A stretch of DNA of 30,009 nt from an uncultured Sutterella sp. (lineage in GTDB: Bacteria; Pseudomonadota; Gammaproteobacteria; Burkholderiales; Burkholderiaceae_F). Position numbers and translations under genes: made by a program. Shown in pieces: positions 23,249 through 30,009 of this stretch (its first letter is position 1; each line of letters starts with the position of its first letter). Under the pieces are notes generated by a model. The model ran no database searches, was not told the origin of the DNA, and saw only the letters and a list, made by a program, of their open reading frames with translations. The stretch covers positions 1-30,009 of the forward strand of contig UQNA01000034.1 of the NCBI GenBank assembly GCA_900542195.1. The letters run 5' to 3'.

Positions 23249-23761
23249 AACTTTGCCCCAATTCTCGGGCGGTGTCAGATCTCGATGAGAAGTAAACAAG
23301 GAGGGCGCAAATTCTAAAAGTACCTTCTTGTAAACCTCGCGCTTGAATTCAATAACGTCTCTTAACGGAACCCAATAATTGTTCCATCTCCAGGCTTCAA
23401 ATTCAGGATGATTGGTGGCGTTGATGTCGATATCGATGTTTTTACCGGTAAGTTCAAGTAAAAACCAAATTTGCTTTTGTCCGCGATAGATGCCTCTGAG
23501 ATCCCGGCGCACCCAGCGTTCGGGAACGTCATAACGAATCCAGTCTTTGGTGCTGTTAATAATTTTTACCTTATCGGGAGTTAAGCCGAGCTCTTCCCAT
23601 AGTTCTCGGAGCATGGCTTCTTTAGGAGTCTCACCTCTGTTGATGCCGCCCTGTGGGAACTGCCAGGAATGTTGACGGGGCCTTTTCCCCCAATAGACCT
23701 GTTTAAGCGGATTGGCCAAAATGATGCCGACATTCGGCCGATATCCTTCTCTATCGAGCAT
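23222..23761 (-). CDS. rppH: RNA pyrophosphohydrolase (Nudix family)
   Basis: A 179-residue Nudix hydrolase that removes pyrophosphate from triphosphate 5' ends of mRNA and so starts decay. The Nudix box runs from 38 to 60 (G-x5-E-x7-REL-x-EELG form, seen as GGINRGETPKEA then LRELWEELGL), preceded by HSWQFPQ (31-37), typical of RppH. MLDREGYRPNVGIIL is the usual N-terminus. No Shine-Dalgarno is visible before the ATG; the upstream is A+T-rich with a TATAAT-like stretch about 40 bases back, so a short leader is possible. It sits between proB and proS, an order common in Betaproteobacteria, and is divergent from proS. Confidence 0.93.
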   Translation of the reverse strand: MLDREGYRPNVGIILANPLKQVYWGKRPRQHSWQFPQGGINRGETPKEAMLRELWEELGLTPDKVKIINSTKDWIRYDVPERWVRRDLRGIYRGQKQIWFLLELTGKNIDIDINATNHPEFEAWRWNNYWVPLRDVIEFKREVYKKVLLEFAPSLFTSHRDLTPPENWGKVEGTSRFRR

Positions 23762-23868
23762 AAACTTAAATTAAAATAAACACTTTGTGCCTGAGCATTA
23801 TATATAAAGGCATTCCGATGTGATTTTTGCTCAGGTTTAAAGTTACTCAAAATATTAGAGTCCACACA

Positions 23869-25614
23869 ATGAGAGCAAGTCAGTTTCATATTTCGACAAA
23901 GAAAGAAGCTCCTGCAGACGCTGAGATTGTGAGCCAGAAGCTCATGCTCCGTTCAGGAATGATCCGTAAAGAAGCCGCCGGTATTTACAACTACATGCCG
24001 TTGGCCGTAAGGACATTAAAGAAAGTTGAAAAAATTATCCGTGAAGAAATGGATAAAGCCGGTTCTTTGGAAATCGTTATGCCGATGGTTCAGCCCGCTG
24101 AATTATGGATGGAAAGCGGCCGTTGGCAGAAATACGGCGATGAATTGCTTCGTCTCAAAGACCGTCACGGAAGAGAGTTTGCACTCCAGCCAACTTCTGA
24201 AGAAGTGGTAACTGATATTGCTAGACAGGAAATCAATTCTTGGAAGCAAATGCCTGTCAACTTCTATCAAATTCAAACCAAGTTCCGAGATGAAAGACGT
24301 CCTCGCTTCGGCTTGATGAGAGGCCGTGAGTTTGTCATGAAAGACGCCTATTCCTTTGACCGCAATGAAGAACAGGCTGTAAAGAGCTACAAACAGATGT
24401 TCGACGCTTACTGCAAGATCTTTGACAGACTCGGTTTGGTCTACAGACCGGTGAGAGCCGACTCCGGCGCTATCGGCGGTAATTTGTCTCAAGAATTCCA
24501 GGTAATCGCTGATACTGGTGAAGATGTCATCGTCTACTGCCCGGAAAGCGATTTCGCAGCCAACATTGAATTGGCTCCGGCTTTATCTGTTATCGAAAAG
24601 AGAGCGGAACCGACTGAAGAAATGAAGATGGTTGCTACGCCGGGTAAAGAAAAGTGCGAAACCATGACCGAGTATCTTGGCCTTCCTTTGACAAAGAGCG
24701 TCAAGGCTATCGTTTTGGCTATTGACCAGAAAGATGAAGAGGGTAAGGAACTCCCGGCTAAAGTTGTTCTTTTGTTAGTCCGCGGCGATCACTCTTTGAA
24801 CGAAGTCAAAGCAGGTAAAGTAGACATTCTTAAGGGCGGCTATCGTTTTGCTACTGATGAAGAAATCATGAAGACCTTCGGAAGCAAGCCGGGTTATTTA
24901 GGACCGGTCGGATTGTCCGAAGACGTTCCGGTGATTGCTGACCTTACCGTTGCCAACATGAGCGACTTTATTGTCGGTGCTAATAAAGAGGGATACCACA
25001 TTACCGGCGTTAACTGGGGCCGCGATCTGCCTGAACCTACCCAAGTTGTTGACCTTCGCAATGTCGTTGAAGGCGATATGTCTCCGGACGGAAAAGGCAA
25101 ACTGACTATGCAGAGAGGCATTGAAGTCGGTCACGTCTTCTACTTAGGTGAACGTTATTCCAAACCGTTGAAAGCTACTTACTTGGACGAAAACGGCAAG
25201 CCTCAGATTATTCACATGGGCTGTTACGGAATTGGTGTTTCTCGCCTTTTGGGTGCTGCTATTGAACAGAACCACGACGACAAAGGAATCATTTGGCCGA
25301 AAGCCATGGCGCCTTTTGAAGTTGTTATCTGTGCATTGGGGTACGACAAGAGCGAAGCCGTCAGAGAAAAGGCCGATGCTCTGTATAACAAGCTCAAAGC
25401 CGACGGCGTTGATGTTATCCTCGATGACCGTGGTTTAAGACCGGGCGTGATGTTTGCCGATTGGGAACTTATCGGAGTTCCTCATCGCATCACCATCGGA
25501 GACAAAGGGCTTAAAGACGGCGTAGTGGAATACACCAACCGTCGCGACATGAATACCGAAAAAGTACCTTACGAGCAAGCCGAAGAGCTTCTCAAAGAAA
25601 AACTGAAAAATTAA
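23869..25614 (+). CDS. proS: Prolyl-tRNA synthetase, bacterial type
   Basis: A 581-residue class II aminoacyl-tRNA synthetase that charges tRNA-Pro. Motif 1 is around LEIVMPMVQPAELW (75-88). Motif 2 is FRDERRPRFGLMRGREF (142-158). Motif 3 is GCYGIGVSRLLGA (about 455-467). The long insertion between motifs 2 and 3 (about 190-400) is the editing INS domain of the bacterial type, which clears mischarged Ala-tRNA-Pro. A C-terminal anticodon-binding domain follows. The ATG at 23869 begins the conserved MRASQFHISTKKEAP. Upstream TTAGAG is a weak ribosome site, and a TTG 14 codons earlier is rejected. Nothing suggests truncation. Confidence 0.97.
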   Translation: MRASQFHISTKKEAPADAEIVSQKLMLRSGMIRKEAAGIYNYMPLAVRTLKKVEKIIREEMDKAGSLEIVMPMVQPAELWMESGRWQKYGDELLRLKDRHGREFALQPTSEEVVTDIARQEINSWKQMPVNFYQIQTKFRDERRPRFGLMRGREFVMKDAYSFDRNEEQAVKSYKQMFDAYCKIFDRLGLVYRPVRADSGAIGGNLSQEFQVIADTGEDVIVYCPESDFAANIELAPALSVIEKRAEPTEEMKMVATPGKEKCETMTEYLGLPLTKSVKAIVLAIDQKDEEGKELPAKVVLLLVRGDHSLNEVKAGKVDILKGGYRFATDEEIMKTFGSKPGYLGPVGLSEDVPVIADLTVANMSDFIVGANKEGYHITGVNWGRDLPEPTQVVDLRNVVEGDMSPDGKGKLTMQRGIEVGHVFYLGERYSKPLKATYLDENGKPQIIHMGCYGIGVSRLLGAAIEQNHDDKGIIWPKAMAPFEVVICALGYDKSEAVREKADALYNKLKADGVDVILDDRGLRPGVMFADWELIGVPHRITIGDKGLKDGVVEYTNRRDMNTEKVPYEQAEELLKEKLKN

Positions 25615-25620
25615 AGAATC

Positions 25621-25693
25621 AACTGGCCTGCTTCCGGCCAGTTCCAAAATATATGAATGAAGAGGCTGTTGGAAAATCCGGAGCCTCTTTTCG
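25621..25693. terminator. Two hairpins between proS and ogt
   Basis: AACTGGCC (25621-25628) pairs with GGCCAGTT (25636-25643) in a perfect 8-bp stem. A second stem, AAGAGGCT (25660-25667) with AGCCTCTT (25682-25689), is followed by TTTTCG and a T-rich stretch on the plus strand, fitting termination of proS. They lie between convergent genes and may act in both directions. Confidence 0.7.
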
Positions 25694-25695
25694 TT

Positions 25696-26241
25696 TTACC
25701 ATTCGGACTTGATCGCTGTTCCTTTTGTAGGAATGGAAAATTTCGATACATCTACTCCTTCTAGTTTCAGAAGGAAATTCTTTTTATCGACTCCTCCTGC
25801 ATATCCTGTTAACGATCCGTTCGCTCCGACTACACGGTGACAAGGGATGATGATCGAAATTTCGTTGTGTCCGACAGCTCCTCCTACGGCTTGGGCTGAC
25901 ATTTTTTCCACTCCTCTGTTGGATGCGATTTGCTGCGCAATATCACCGTAGGTTACCGTTTCTCCATACGGAATCTGAAGAAGGATTTGCCAAACCTCTT
26001 TTTGGAAAGACGTGCCGATAATATGTAAAGGTGGCGTAAATGTTGGCTCTGTTCCCGAAAAGTAAATATCTAACCAGCGGCAGGCTGCTTTTAGCGCCGG
26101 AAGATCGCCCGGTTTGTGCTCAGGATCAAGGTTGCGTGCGAAGTATTTTTCTTTGTCAAACCATAAGCCAGTTAGTCCTTGCTCGTCGGCAGCCAAAAGA
26201 ATTTTTCCTAAAGGTGAGTCGTACGTTTTGGTGTATTGCAT
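25696..26241 (-). CDS. ogt: Methylated-DNA--protein-cysteine methyltransferase
   Basis: A 181-residue O6-alkylguanine-DNA alkyltransferase that repairs alkylated bases by irreversible transfer to its own cysteine. The active site is PCHRVV with Cys134. The helix-turn-helix DNA-binding part precedes it (FQKEVWQILLQIPYGETVTYGDIA, about 79-102), with SAQAVGGAVGHN and PCHRVVGANGSLTGYAGG as conserved flanks. The N-terminal region (1-75) is the short Ogt-type domain with no Ada regulatory part. AGGAG sits before the ATG. It is convergent with proS and divergent from the M20 peptidase. The family name Ogt is given by domain layout rather than experiment. Confidence 0.92.
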   Translation of the reverse strand: MQYTKTYDSPLGKILLAADEQGLTGLWFDKEKYFARNLDPEHKPGDLPALKAACRWLDIYFSGTEPTFTPPLHIIGTSFQKEVWQILLQIPYGETVTYGDIAQQIASNRGVEKMSAQAVGGAVGHNEISIIIPCHRVVGANGSLTGYAGGVDKKNFLLKLEGVDVSKFSIPTKGTAIKSEW

Positions 26242-26387
26242 TGTTGCTCCTATGACTTTTGTTTAGAAAAGGAGTTGAAATAAAGATGCTGTAATTTTTT
26301 TTATTTTAGGAAAAAATCTCAAGATTTGTGTTTATCGAAAACCTGCAGATTTCTTTTGGGACTCATGGATGGAAATAATGCATAATG

Positions 26388-26400
26388 ATTGACAGTCAAT
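26388..26400. promoter_or_regulatory. Small palindrome with -35-like TTGACA upstream of M20 peptidase
   Basis: ATTGACAGTCAAT is a perfect 13-bp inverted repeat (six-base arms, one central base). It includes TTGACA (26389-26394), the consensus -35. A TAGCCT at the expected 17-base distance is only a poor -10. It could be a promoter with overlapping operator for the peptidase gene starting at 26459, but the call is by eye. Confidence 0.3.
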
Positions 26401-26458
26401 GGCTGGGTTCTTAGCCTTTACTTCAATTCATTCCCAAAAACAGACCAAGAGAAAACAA

Positions 26459-27694
26459 ATGAGCGAAATTTGCCAAACATTGAAAGAGGTTCTTGAAAAT
26501 CCGCAAGTCAAAAGCGCTTTGAATGCGGTTAAGACTAACTTACCTGAAACTATCGAAATCCAAAAAGAGCTTGTGCTCATTGAAGCGCCGACAGGCCACG
26601 AAGAAACACGTTCAAAACGATATAAAGAATTGCTCGAATCTGTCGGCCTAACTGACGTAGAGTCCGACGAGCATAACAATGTTTGGGGTTGGATTCGCGG
26701 CAGCGAAGGAAAAGGAAACTGTGTTCTCTTAGAAGGTCATTTGGATACTGTTTTCTCCTTCGGAGATGTCAAAGAAATTATTGAAGATGAAGAAGGCAAG
26801 CTCCATTGTCCCGGAATTTGCGACGATACGCGGGCAATTGCTGCAAACTTGGCTGTAGCTAAAGCTCTTATTGATTCCGGAATCAAACCTTTTTACGACA
26901 TCGTCATCGGGGCCACCGTCTGCGAAGAAGGTCTAGGCGGTATGCGCGGCATGAAATGGATTCTGGAAGATCTCTCTAAGACGAACCATATTGTTGCAAC
27001 TGTTTCTATCGATGGTCCTACAGCCGTTGATTTTTACGCTAACGCTACCGGAATGGTAGATTGGGATGTCATTTTCTCTGGACCGGGTGGACATGCATGG
27101 ACAGCATTCAAAACTCCAAGTGCTATCCATGCAGCAGCTCGAGCGGTAGCTATGATTAGCGATCTTTGTTTGCCGGAAGATCCGAAGACGACCATTACAG
27201 TGAGCTTAATAGAAGGTGGACAAGCCATTCATGGTATTGCCCAAAAGGCCAGCTTCAAAATCAATGCTCGCTCCAATAGCCAAGCTGAACTGAATAAGCT
27301 CAACGATGAGCTCGTACGAATCTTCCATTTGGCCTGTGAACAAGAAAATGCAAAATACGGTAACGGGAAGGAGGTTAAGGTCAGCTATGAAAAAATTCTT
27401 GATGTTCCTGCCGGAAATCAGGATGATGATGCCTTAATTATCCAAGCTACAAAGGCAGTGACTGCCGCTGTCGGACTGGAAGCCAATTTTAAGCCCGGAG
27501 GATGCACTAACACCAATATGTCGATTGCCAGAGGAATACCTGCCGTGACATTAGGACGCGGAGGCCGAGAATTCGGCACACATACGTTGGCTGAATGGTT
27601 TGATCCGAAAGACGTGTATTTGTGCGAGCAAAAATCAATCTTGATGTTGATGCTTCTTGCCGGTTTGACTGATGTGTCAAAGCCTATTTATTAA
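26459..27694 (+). CDS. M20-family metallopeptidase (PepT/ArgE/DapE-like)
   Basis: A 411-residue cytoplasmic M20 peptidase. The metal site follows the family: EGHLDT (92-97, His94 and Asp96), the bridging Asp122 in CPGICDDTR (117-125), CEEG (155-158, general base and metal glutamate) and a late His in GTHTLAEW near the C-terminus. The dimerisation insert begins near SGPGGHAWT. It should cleave a dipeptide or acylated amino acid; the precise substrate is unknown. AAGAGA precedes the ATG, and a further 20 codons of open frame upstream lack conserved residues. It differs clearly from the other M20 enzyme in this window (15179-16369), which is the HipO type. It converges on the MscS gene. Confidence 0.87.
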   Translation: MSEICQTLKEVLENPQVKSALNAVKTNLPETIEIQKELVLIEAPTGHEETRSKRYKELLESVGLTDVESDEHNNVWGWIRGSEGKGNCVLLEGHLDTVFSFGDVKEIIEDEEGKLHCPGICDDTRAIAANLAVAKALIDSGIKPFYDIVIGATVCEEGLGGMRGMKWILEDLSKTNHIVATVSIDGPTAVDFYANATGMVDWDVIFSGPGGHAWTAFKTPSAIHAAARAVAMISDLCLPEDPKTTITVSLIEGGQAIHGIAQKASFKINARSNSQAELNKLNDELVRIFHLACEQENAKYGNGKEVKVSYEKILDVPAGNQDDDALIIQATKAVTAAVGLEANFKPGGCTNTNMSIARGIPAVTLGRGGREFGTHTLAEWFDPKDVYLCEQKSILMLMLLAGLTDVSKPIY

Positions 27695-27713
27695 GACATC
27701 ATAGAAAAAATAA

Positions 27714-27732
27714 GAGCCTCGTGAAGAGGCTC
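27714..27732. terminator. Hairpin terminator between M20 peptidase and MscS-type gene
   Basis: GAGCCTC (27714-27720) and GAGGCTC (27726-27732) form a 7-bp stem with a five-base loop. On the minus strand it is followed by TTATTTTTTC, a good T tract, so it ends the channel gene. On the plus strand it may also serve the peptidase gene. Confidence 0.8.
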
Positions 27733-27738
27733 AAATTT

Positions 27739-29265
27739 CTAACTATCCTTCGACTCAGTTGCCGGCTTAGCAGGCGTGCCGGTCTCAAACTTGCAGGAGA
27801 TTTCCGGCATTTGCAGAATCCGAAGATCTCGCTGAGGAAAGGGAATATTGACTCCCTTTTCGTTAAATTTTTTGAGAATCGCACGGCTGATATTAGAGCG
27901 TAAAGTGGCTGTTCCTCTTTCCGGATCTGCTACCCAGAAATATGAGGTTAAGTCAATACCGTCATTGCCGAAGTTCGTAAGAATGGTGTAGGGAGCCGGA
28001 TTAATTAAAACACGCGGCTGGCTGCGGACAATGTCGTTCATCGTGTTGATGCAGTCATCGATATCGGAAGAATAGTCGACGCTGATCGCTACCGTTGTAC
28101 GGCCCGGTCCGGAGAGATAAGAAGTATTCTTCACATTGCCGGTAACAAACGACTCGTTCGGAATAATTGTGACGCTGCCGTCAAAAGCTCGAACCACGGT
28201 ATAGCGTGTTTTGATATCGGCAACAATGCCTTCAACACCGGATACGGTTACTAGGTCACCTATTTTTACGCTTCGATCCAGAAGAATAATGAAACCGCTG
28301 ATGTAGTTCGAAGTAATTTTCTGTAAGCCGAAACCGAGGCCCACACCAACCGCACCGCCGAATACACCGAGAACCGTGACGTCAATACCTACCGATGACA
28401 AGCCAATCAAAATCGCAATAAACATTAAAGCGACCTTGAGGATGCGAATCAAAACAACCTTGAGGTTCGTATGCAGGCCGTTCATGGAGTTGAGCCACTT
28501 TTCTGCTAACTGTCCGAGCCATTTTGCGATGAATAAGGCTAATGCAATCGTAAAGACCGACAGCAGCATGGACCAAAGGGAAACATCCGAAGACCCTAAA
28601 GCAAACTTGGTTGACTCCAGCCATTCTCGGCACTTTGGAAGAACGCCGACAACTTGCAGTGCAACCCCGATCCATAAAGAAAAAGAAATAAAGTTTTCGA
28701 GGCTCGAGGCGGCACGTCCCGCACGGAAACTGTGATGAATGATAAAGACGCAGACTCGAATTACAACGAAAGCGCATAGAATCAACCAAACCACAGATTC
28801 GATTGGCAGCGGCTGTTGCGGCAGAAGCTTAAATAACCTTGCCGTTACGGTACTCACGAAAATTAGAACTAAGCTGACTAACGGCCAGCAGATGCTCATG
28901 AAGAGGCTAAAGAGGCCGCGCTTAATGCCCAACCAGAAGAGTTCTTCTTTTGTCTTGGCTTTTTCAGCGGAGCCTTCTTCATCCTTGATTTCTTCAATGC
29001 GCTGACTTTTTTCTAAATGCTCCATCGCAAGTTTTTGCGCATAGGCATTCAGAGATCTTTTCCTCAGCCAATAGAAAACCAGCCAGCCGATAAAGATTGG
29101 AACGATTACGCATAAAAGCTGCCAATAAATGATGGGCTTGAAGAGTCCCTCTTCAAACATCACCATGAATTGGTCCAGAATATTATTGTCTCCCGCCAAT
29201 AAATCTTCTGCAGAATGAGTAGCTTTCGCTACCTTTTGTAGTTCCAGTTCAGCTGCGGTAGGCAT
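27739..29265 (-). CDS. MscS-family mechanosensitive channel, long form
   Basis: A 508-residue inner-membrane channel protein. The C-terminal MscS core is clear: the pore helix VFGGAVGVGLGFGLQKITSN with alternating Gly and Ala (about 308-326), then GFIILLDRSVKIGDLVTVSGVEG (beta domain) and IIPNESFVTGNVKN, then the alpha-beta domain. The N-terminal 250 residues hold extra membrane segments (about 45-65, 112-135, 155-175, 190-210, 230-250, 270-300), making it longer than the 286-residue E. coli MscS. Such channels release solutes when turgor rises. AAGGTGA lies five bases before the ATG. It is 33 bases downstream of the TolA-like gene on the same strand and likely co-transcribed with it. Confidence 0.9.
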   Translation of the reverse strand: MPTAAELELQKVAKATHSAEDLLAGDNNILDQFMVMFEEGLFKPIIYWQLLCVIVPIFIGWLVFYWLRKRSLNAYAQKLAMEHLEKSQRIEEIKDEEGSAEKAKTKEELFWLGIKRGLFSLFMSICWPLVSLVLIFVSTVTARLFKLLPQQPLPIESVVWLILCAFVVIRVCVFIIHHSFRAGRAASSLENFISFSLWIGVALQVVGVLPKCREWLESTKFALGSSDVSLWSMLLSVFTIALALFIAKWLGQLAEKWLNSMNGLHTNLKVVLIRILKVALMFIAILIGLSSVGIDVTVLGVFGGAVGVGLGFGLQKITSNYISGFIILLDRSVKIGDLVTVSGVEGIVADIKTRYTVVRAFDGSVTIIPNESFVTGNVKNTSYLSGPGRTTVAISVDYSSDIDDCINTMNDIVRSQPRVLINPAPYTILTNFGNDGIDLTSYFWVADPERGTATLRSNISRAILKKFNEKGVNIPFPQRDLRILQMPEISCKFETGTPAKPATESKDS

Positions 29266-29298
29266 ATTGTCACCTTCAACTTTTAATTCGTTTTAGTA

Positions 29299-29580
29299 TT
29301 AGTTAGAAGTATCGTCAACAGGGTCAAAGTTGAGAATGATCGTTGACGGAATATCTCCCACTGCTGGTTTCGGGAAAGGATTGCAGCTGAGGATAGCTTT
29401 TTCAACGGCTTTATCGTAGGCTCCAAGCTTACTGCTCTGCAGCATCTTAGGCTGACCGGTTTGTCTGCCGTTTCTCAAAAGACTGACCTCAAACTTAGCA
29501 ACGTATTGTCCTCTTCTTGCACTAGCAGGAGGGTTAAATGTTATATGAGGACGGATACAGCTGCGGATGCGATTCTCATA
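29299..29580 (-). CDS. TolA-like/TonB C-terminal domain protein, truncated at 5' side
   Basis: The last 93 codons encode a TolA/TonB C-terminal domain: IRPHITFNPPASARRGQYVAKFEVSLL, then RNGRQTGQPKML, KAVEKAIL and PSTIILNFDP. Domain III of TolA in Betaproteobacteria has this order, including the IRPNI-like start and the closing F-P-D type strand. The domain sits in the periplasm and binds colicins or TolB/Pal partners (TolA) or receptor plugs (TonB). The expected N-terminal membrane anchor and the long helical region are missing. Instead, the frame runs upstream into an unrelated glycosyltransferase. It is likely the tail of a full-length tolA-like gene cut by a chimeric contig join. Confidence 0.7.
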   Translation of the reverse strand, partial: YENRIRSCIRPHITFNPPASARRGQYVAKFEVSLLRNGRQTGQPKMLQSSKLGAYDKAVEKAILSCNPFPKPAVGDIPSTIILNFDPVDDTSN

Positions 29581-30009
29581 CTGAGCCTTCTGGAAGCTGG
29601 TCATGGTAGAGGACGGGCGGATATTATAGATGTAATAGGCGCTGCGGAGATAGACGATGCGCCGGAAGGGCGCGTCCAACAGCTGGGTAAAAAAGTGGGC
29701 GTCTTCGCCCACACGCAGCGTGGTAAAGCGTAAATCATATTTTTGCAGGTAGTCCCGGCGGCAGAACCGCACCCAGGGTACCGACTCATATTTGGCCTTC
29801 CGGAAATCCTGCCAGAATTCCTCGTAAGTATACACCCCGCTCAGCGCAGGCAGATTCGGCCCGCTGCGCCGCAGGGCGCTGCCGTCCTTATCGAGAAACT
29901 GCTTGTAGTAGCCATAGACCACCACGTCGGCGTCGGCCTCCCGGGCGGTGCGGAGGGCGTTTTCCAAAAGGTCCGGCAGTACTTCGTCGTCCGAGTCCAC
30001 ATAGCAGAT
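29581..30009 (-). CDS. Partial glycosyltransferase family 2, fused in frame to TolA tail
   Basis: A C-terminal portion of a GT-A fold glycosyltransferase, open through the right edge. Reading from 30009 the protein begins ICYVDSDDEVLPDLLENAL, where DSDD is the metal/nucleotide-sugar DxD motif found about 85-90 residues into family 2 enzymes. The GTG at 30000 is therefore an internal valine codon, not a start. Later VGEDAHFFTQLLDA (the ED acceptor-site motif) and YYIYNIRPSSTM fit the EpsJ-like group. G+C is about 62% over 29881-30000 by hand count against about 30% at 29281-29340, and the codon use favours G/C-ending codons unlike the neighbours. It is probably foreign sequence from another organism joined at assembly. 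Confidence 0.7.

Noticed and set aside
29299..30000. A single 233-residue native protein
   Set aside because: The apparent GTG start is an internal codon of a glycosyltransferase, and the two halves belong to unrelated families with different base composition.
1..30009. CRISPR array, insertion sequence, integrase or prophage
   Set aside because: No spaced direct repeats, transposase, integrase or phage structural genes could be recognised on either strand.

Overview
The window is ordinary bacterial chromosome, most likely from a gut-type betaproteobacterium of the order Burkholderiales, Sutterellaceae-like. This is an inference from gene order and moderate G+C; no rRNA is present to confirm it. 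The main evidence is the conserved block ispB / tRNA-Pro / rplU-rpmA-obgE-proB, rppH, proS, which is typical of Betaproteobacteria, plus a gene set suited to low-oxygen life (radical-SAM heme chemistry, flavodoxin, C4-dicarboxylate uptake).

Region 1 (1-8535, minus strand) is one compact iron/heme operon: hutW (radical SAM, ChuW/HutW type), a TonB-dependent receptor, three genes of an energy-coupling-factor (ECF) importer (S-like membrane protein, EcfT, fused double ATPase), hutX, a flavodoxin, exbB and exbD. Genes overlap or sit a few bases apart. Two strong Fur-box matches lie just upstream of hutW, and a long inverted repeat follows exbD. The module could carry heme across the outer membrane (receptor with ExbBD) and the inner membrane (ECF unit), hold it in the cytoplasm (HutX), and open it without oxygen (HutW with flavodoxin electrons). 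The usual periplasmic binding protein and BtuCD-like permease are absent, which makes this the most interesting system in the window.

Region 2 (8718-13838): an ABC-2 exporter pair, a CPA-type cation/proton antiporter, class II fumarase, a small DUF486 membrane protein and tRNA-Pro(CGG). Region 3 (13939-20078): ispB, an M20 amidohydrolase, dctA and a membrane flavocytochrome of ferric-reductase type. The last three sit between ispB and rplU, which are usually close together. A 777-bp A+T-rich divergent region between dctA and the reductase holds an 18-bp near-palindrome.

Region 4 (20079-25614) is the housekeeping block rplU, rpmA, obgE, proB (overlapping obgE), convergent rppH, and proS. Region 5 (25696-29301): ogt, a second M20 peptidase, an MscS-type channel and the C-terminal domain of a TolA-like protein. 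From about 29,578 to the right end the sequence becomes G+C-rich and encodes part of an unrelated family 2 glycosyltransferase, fused in frame to the TolA tail. This looks like a chimeric assembly join.

No CRISPR array, insertion sequence, integrase or phage gene was seen.
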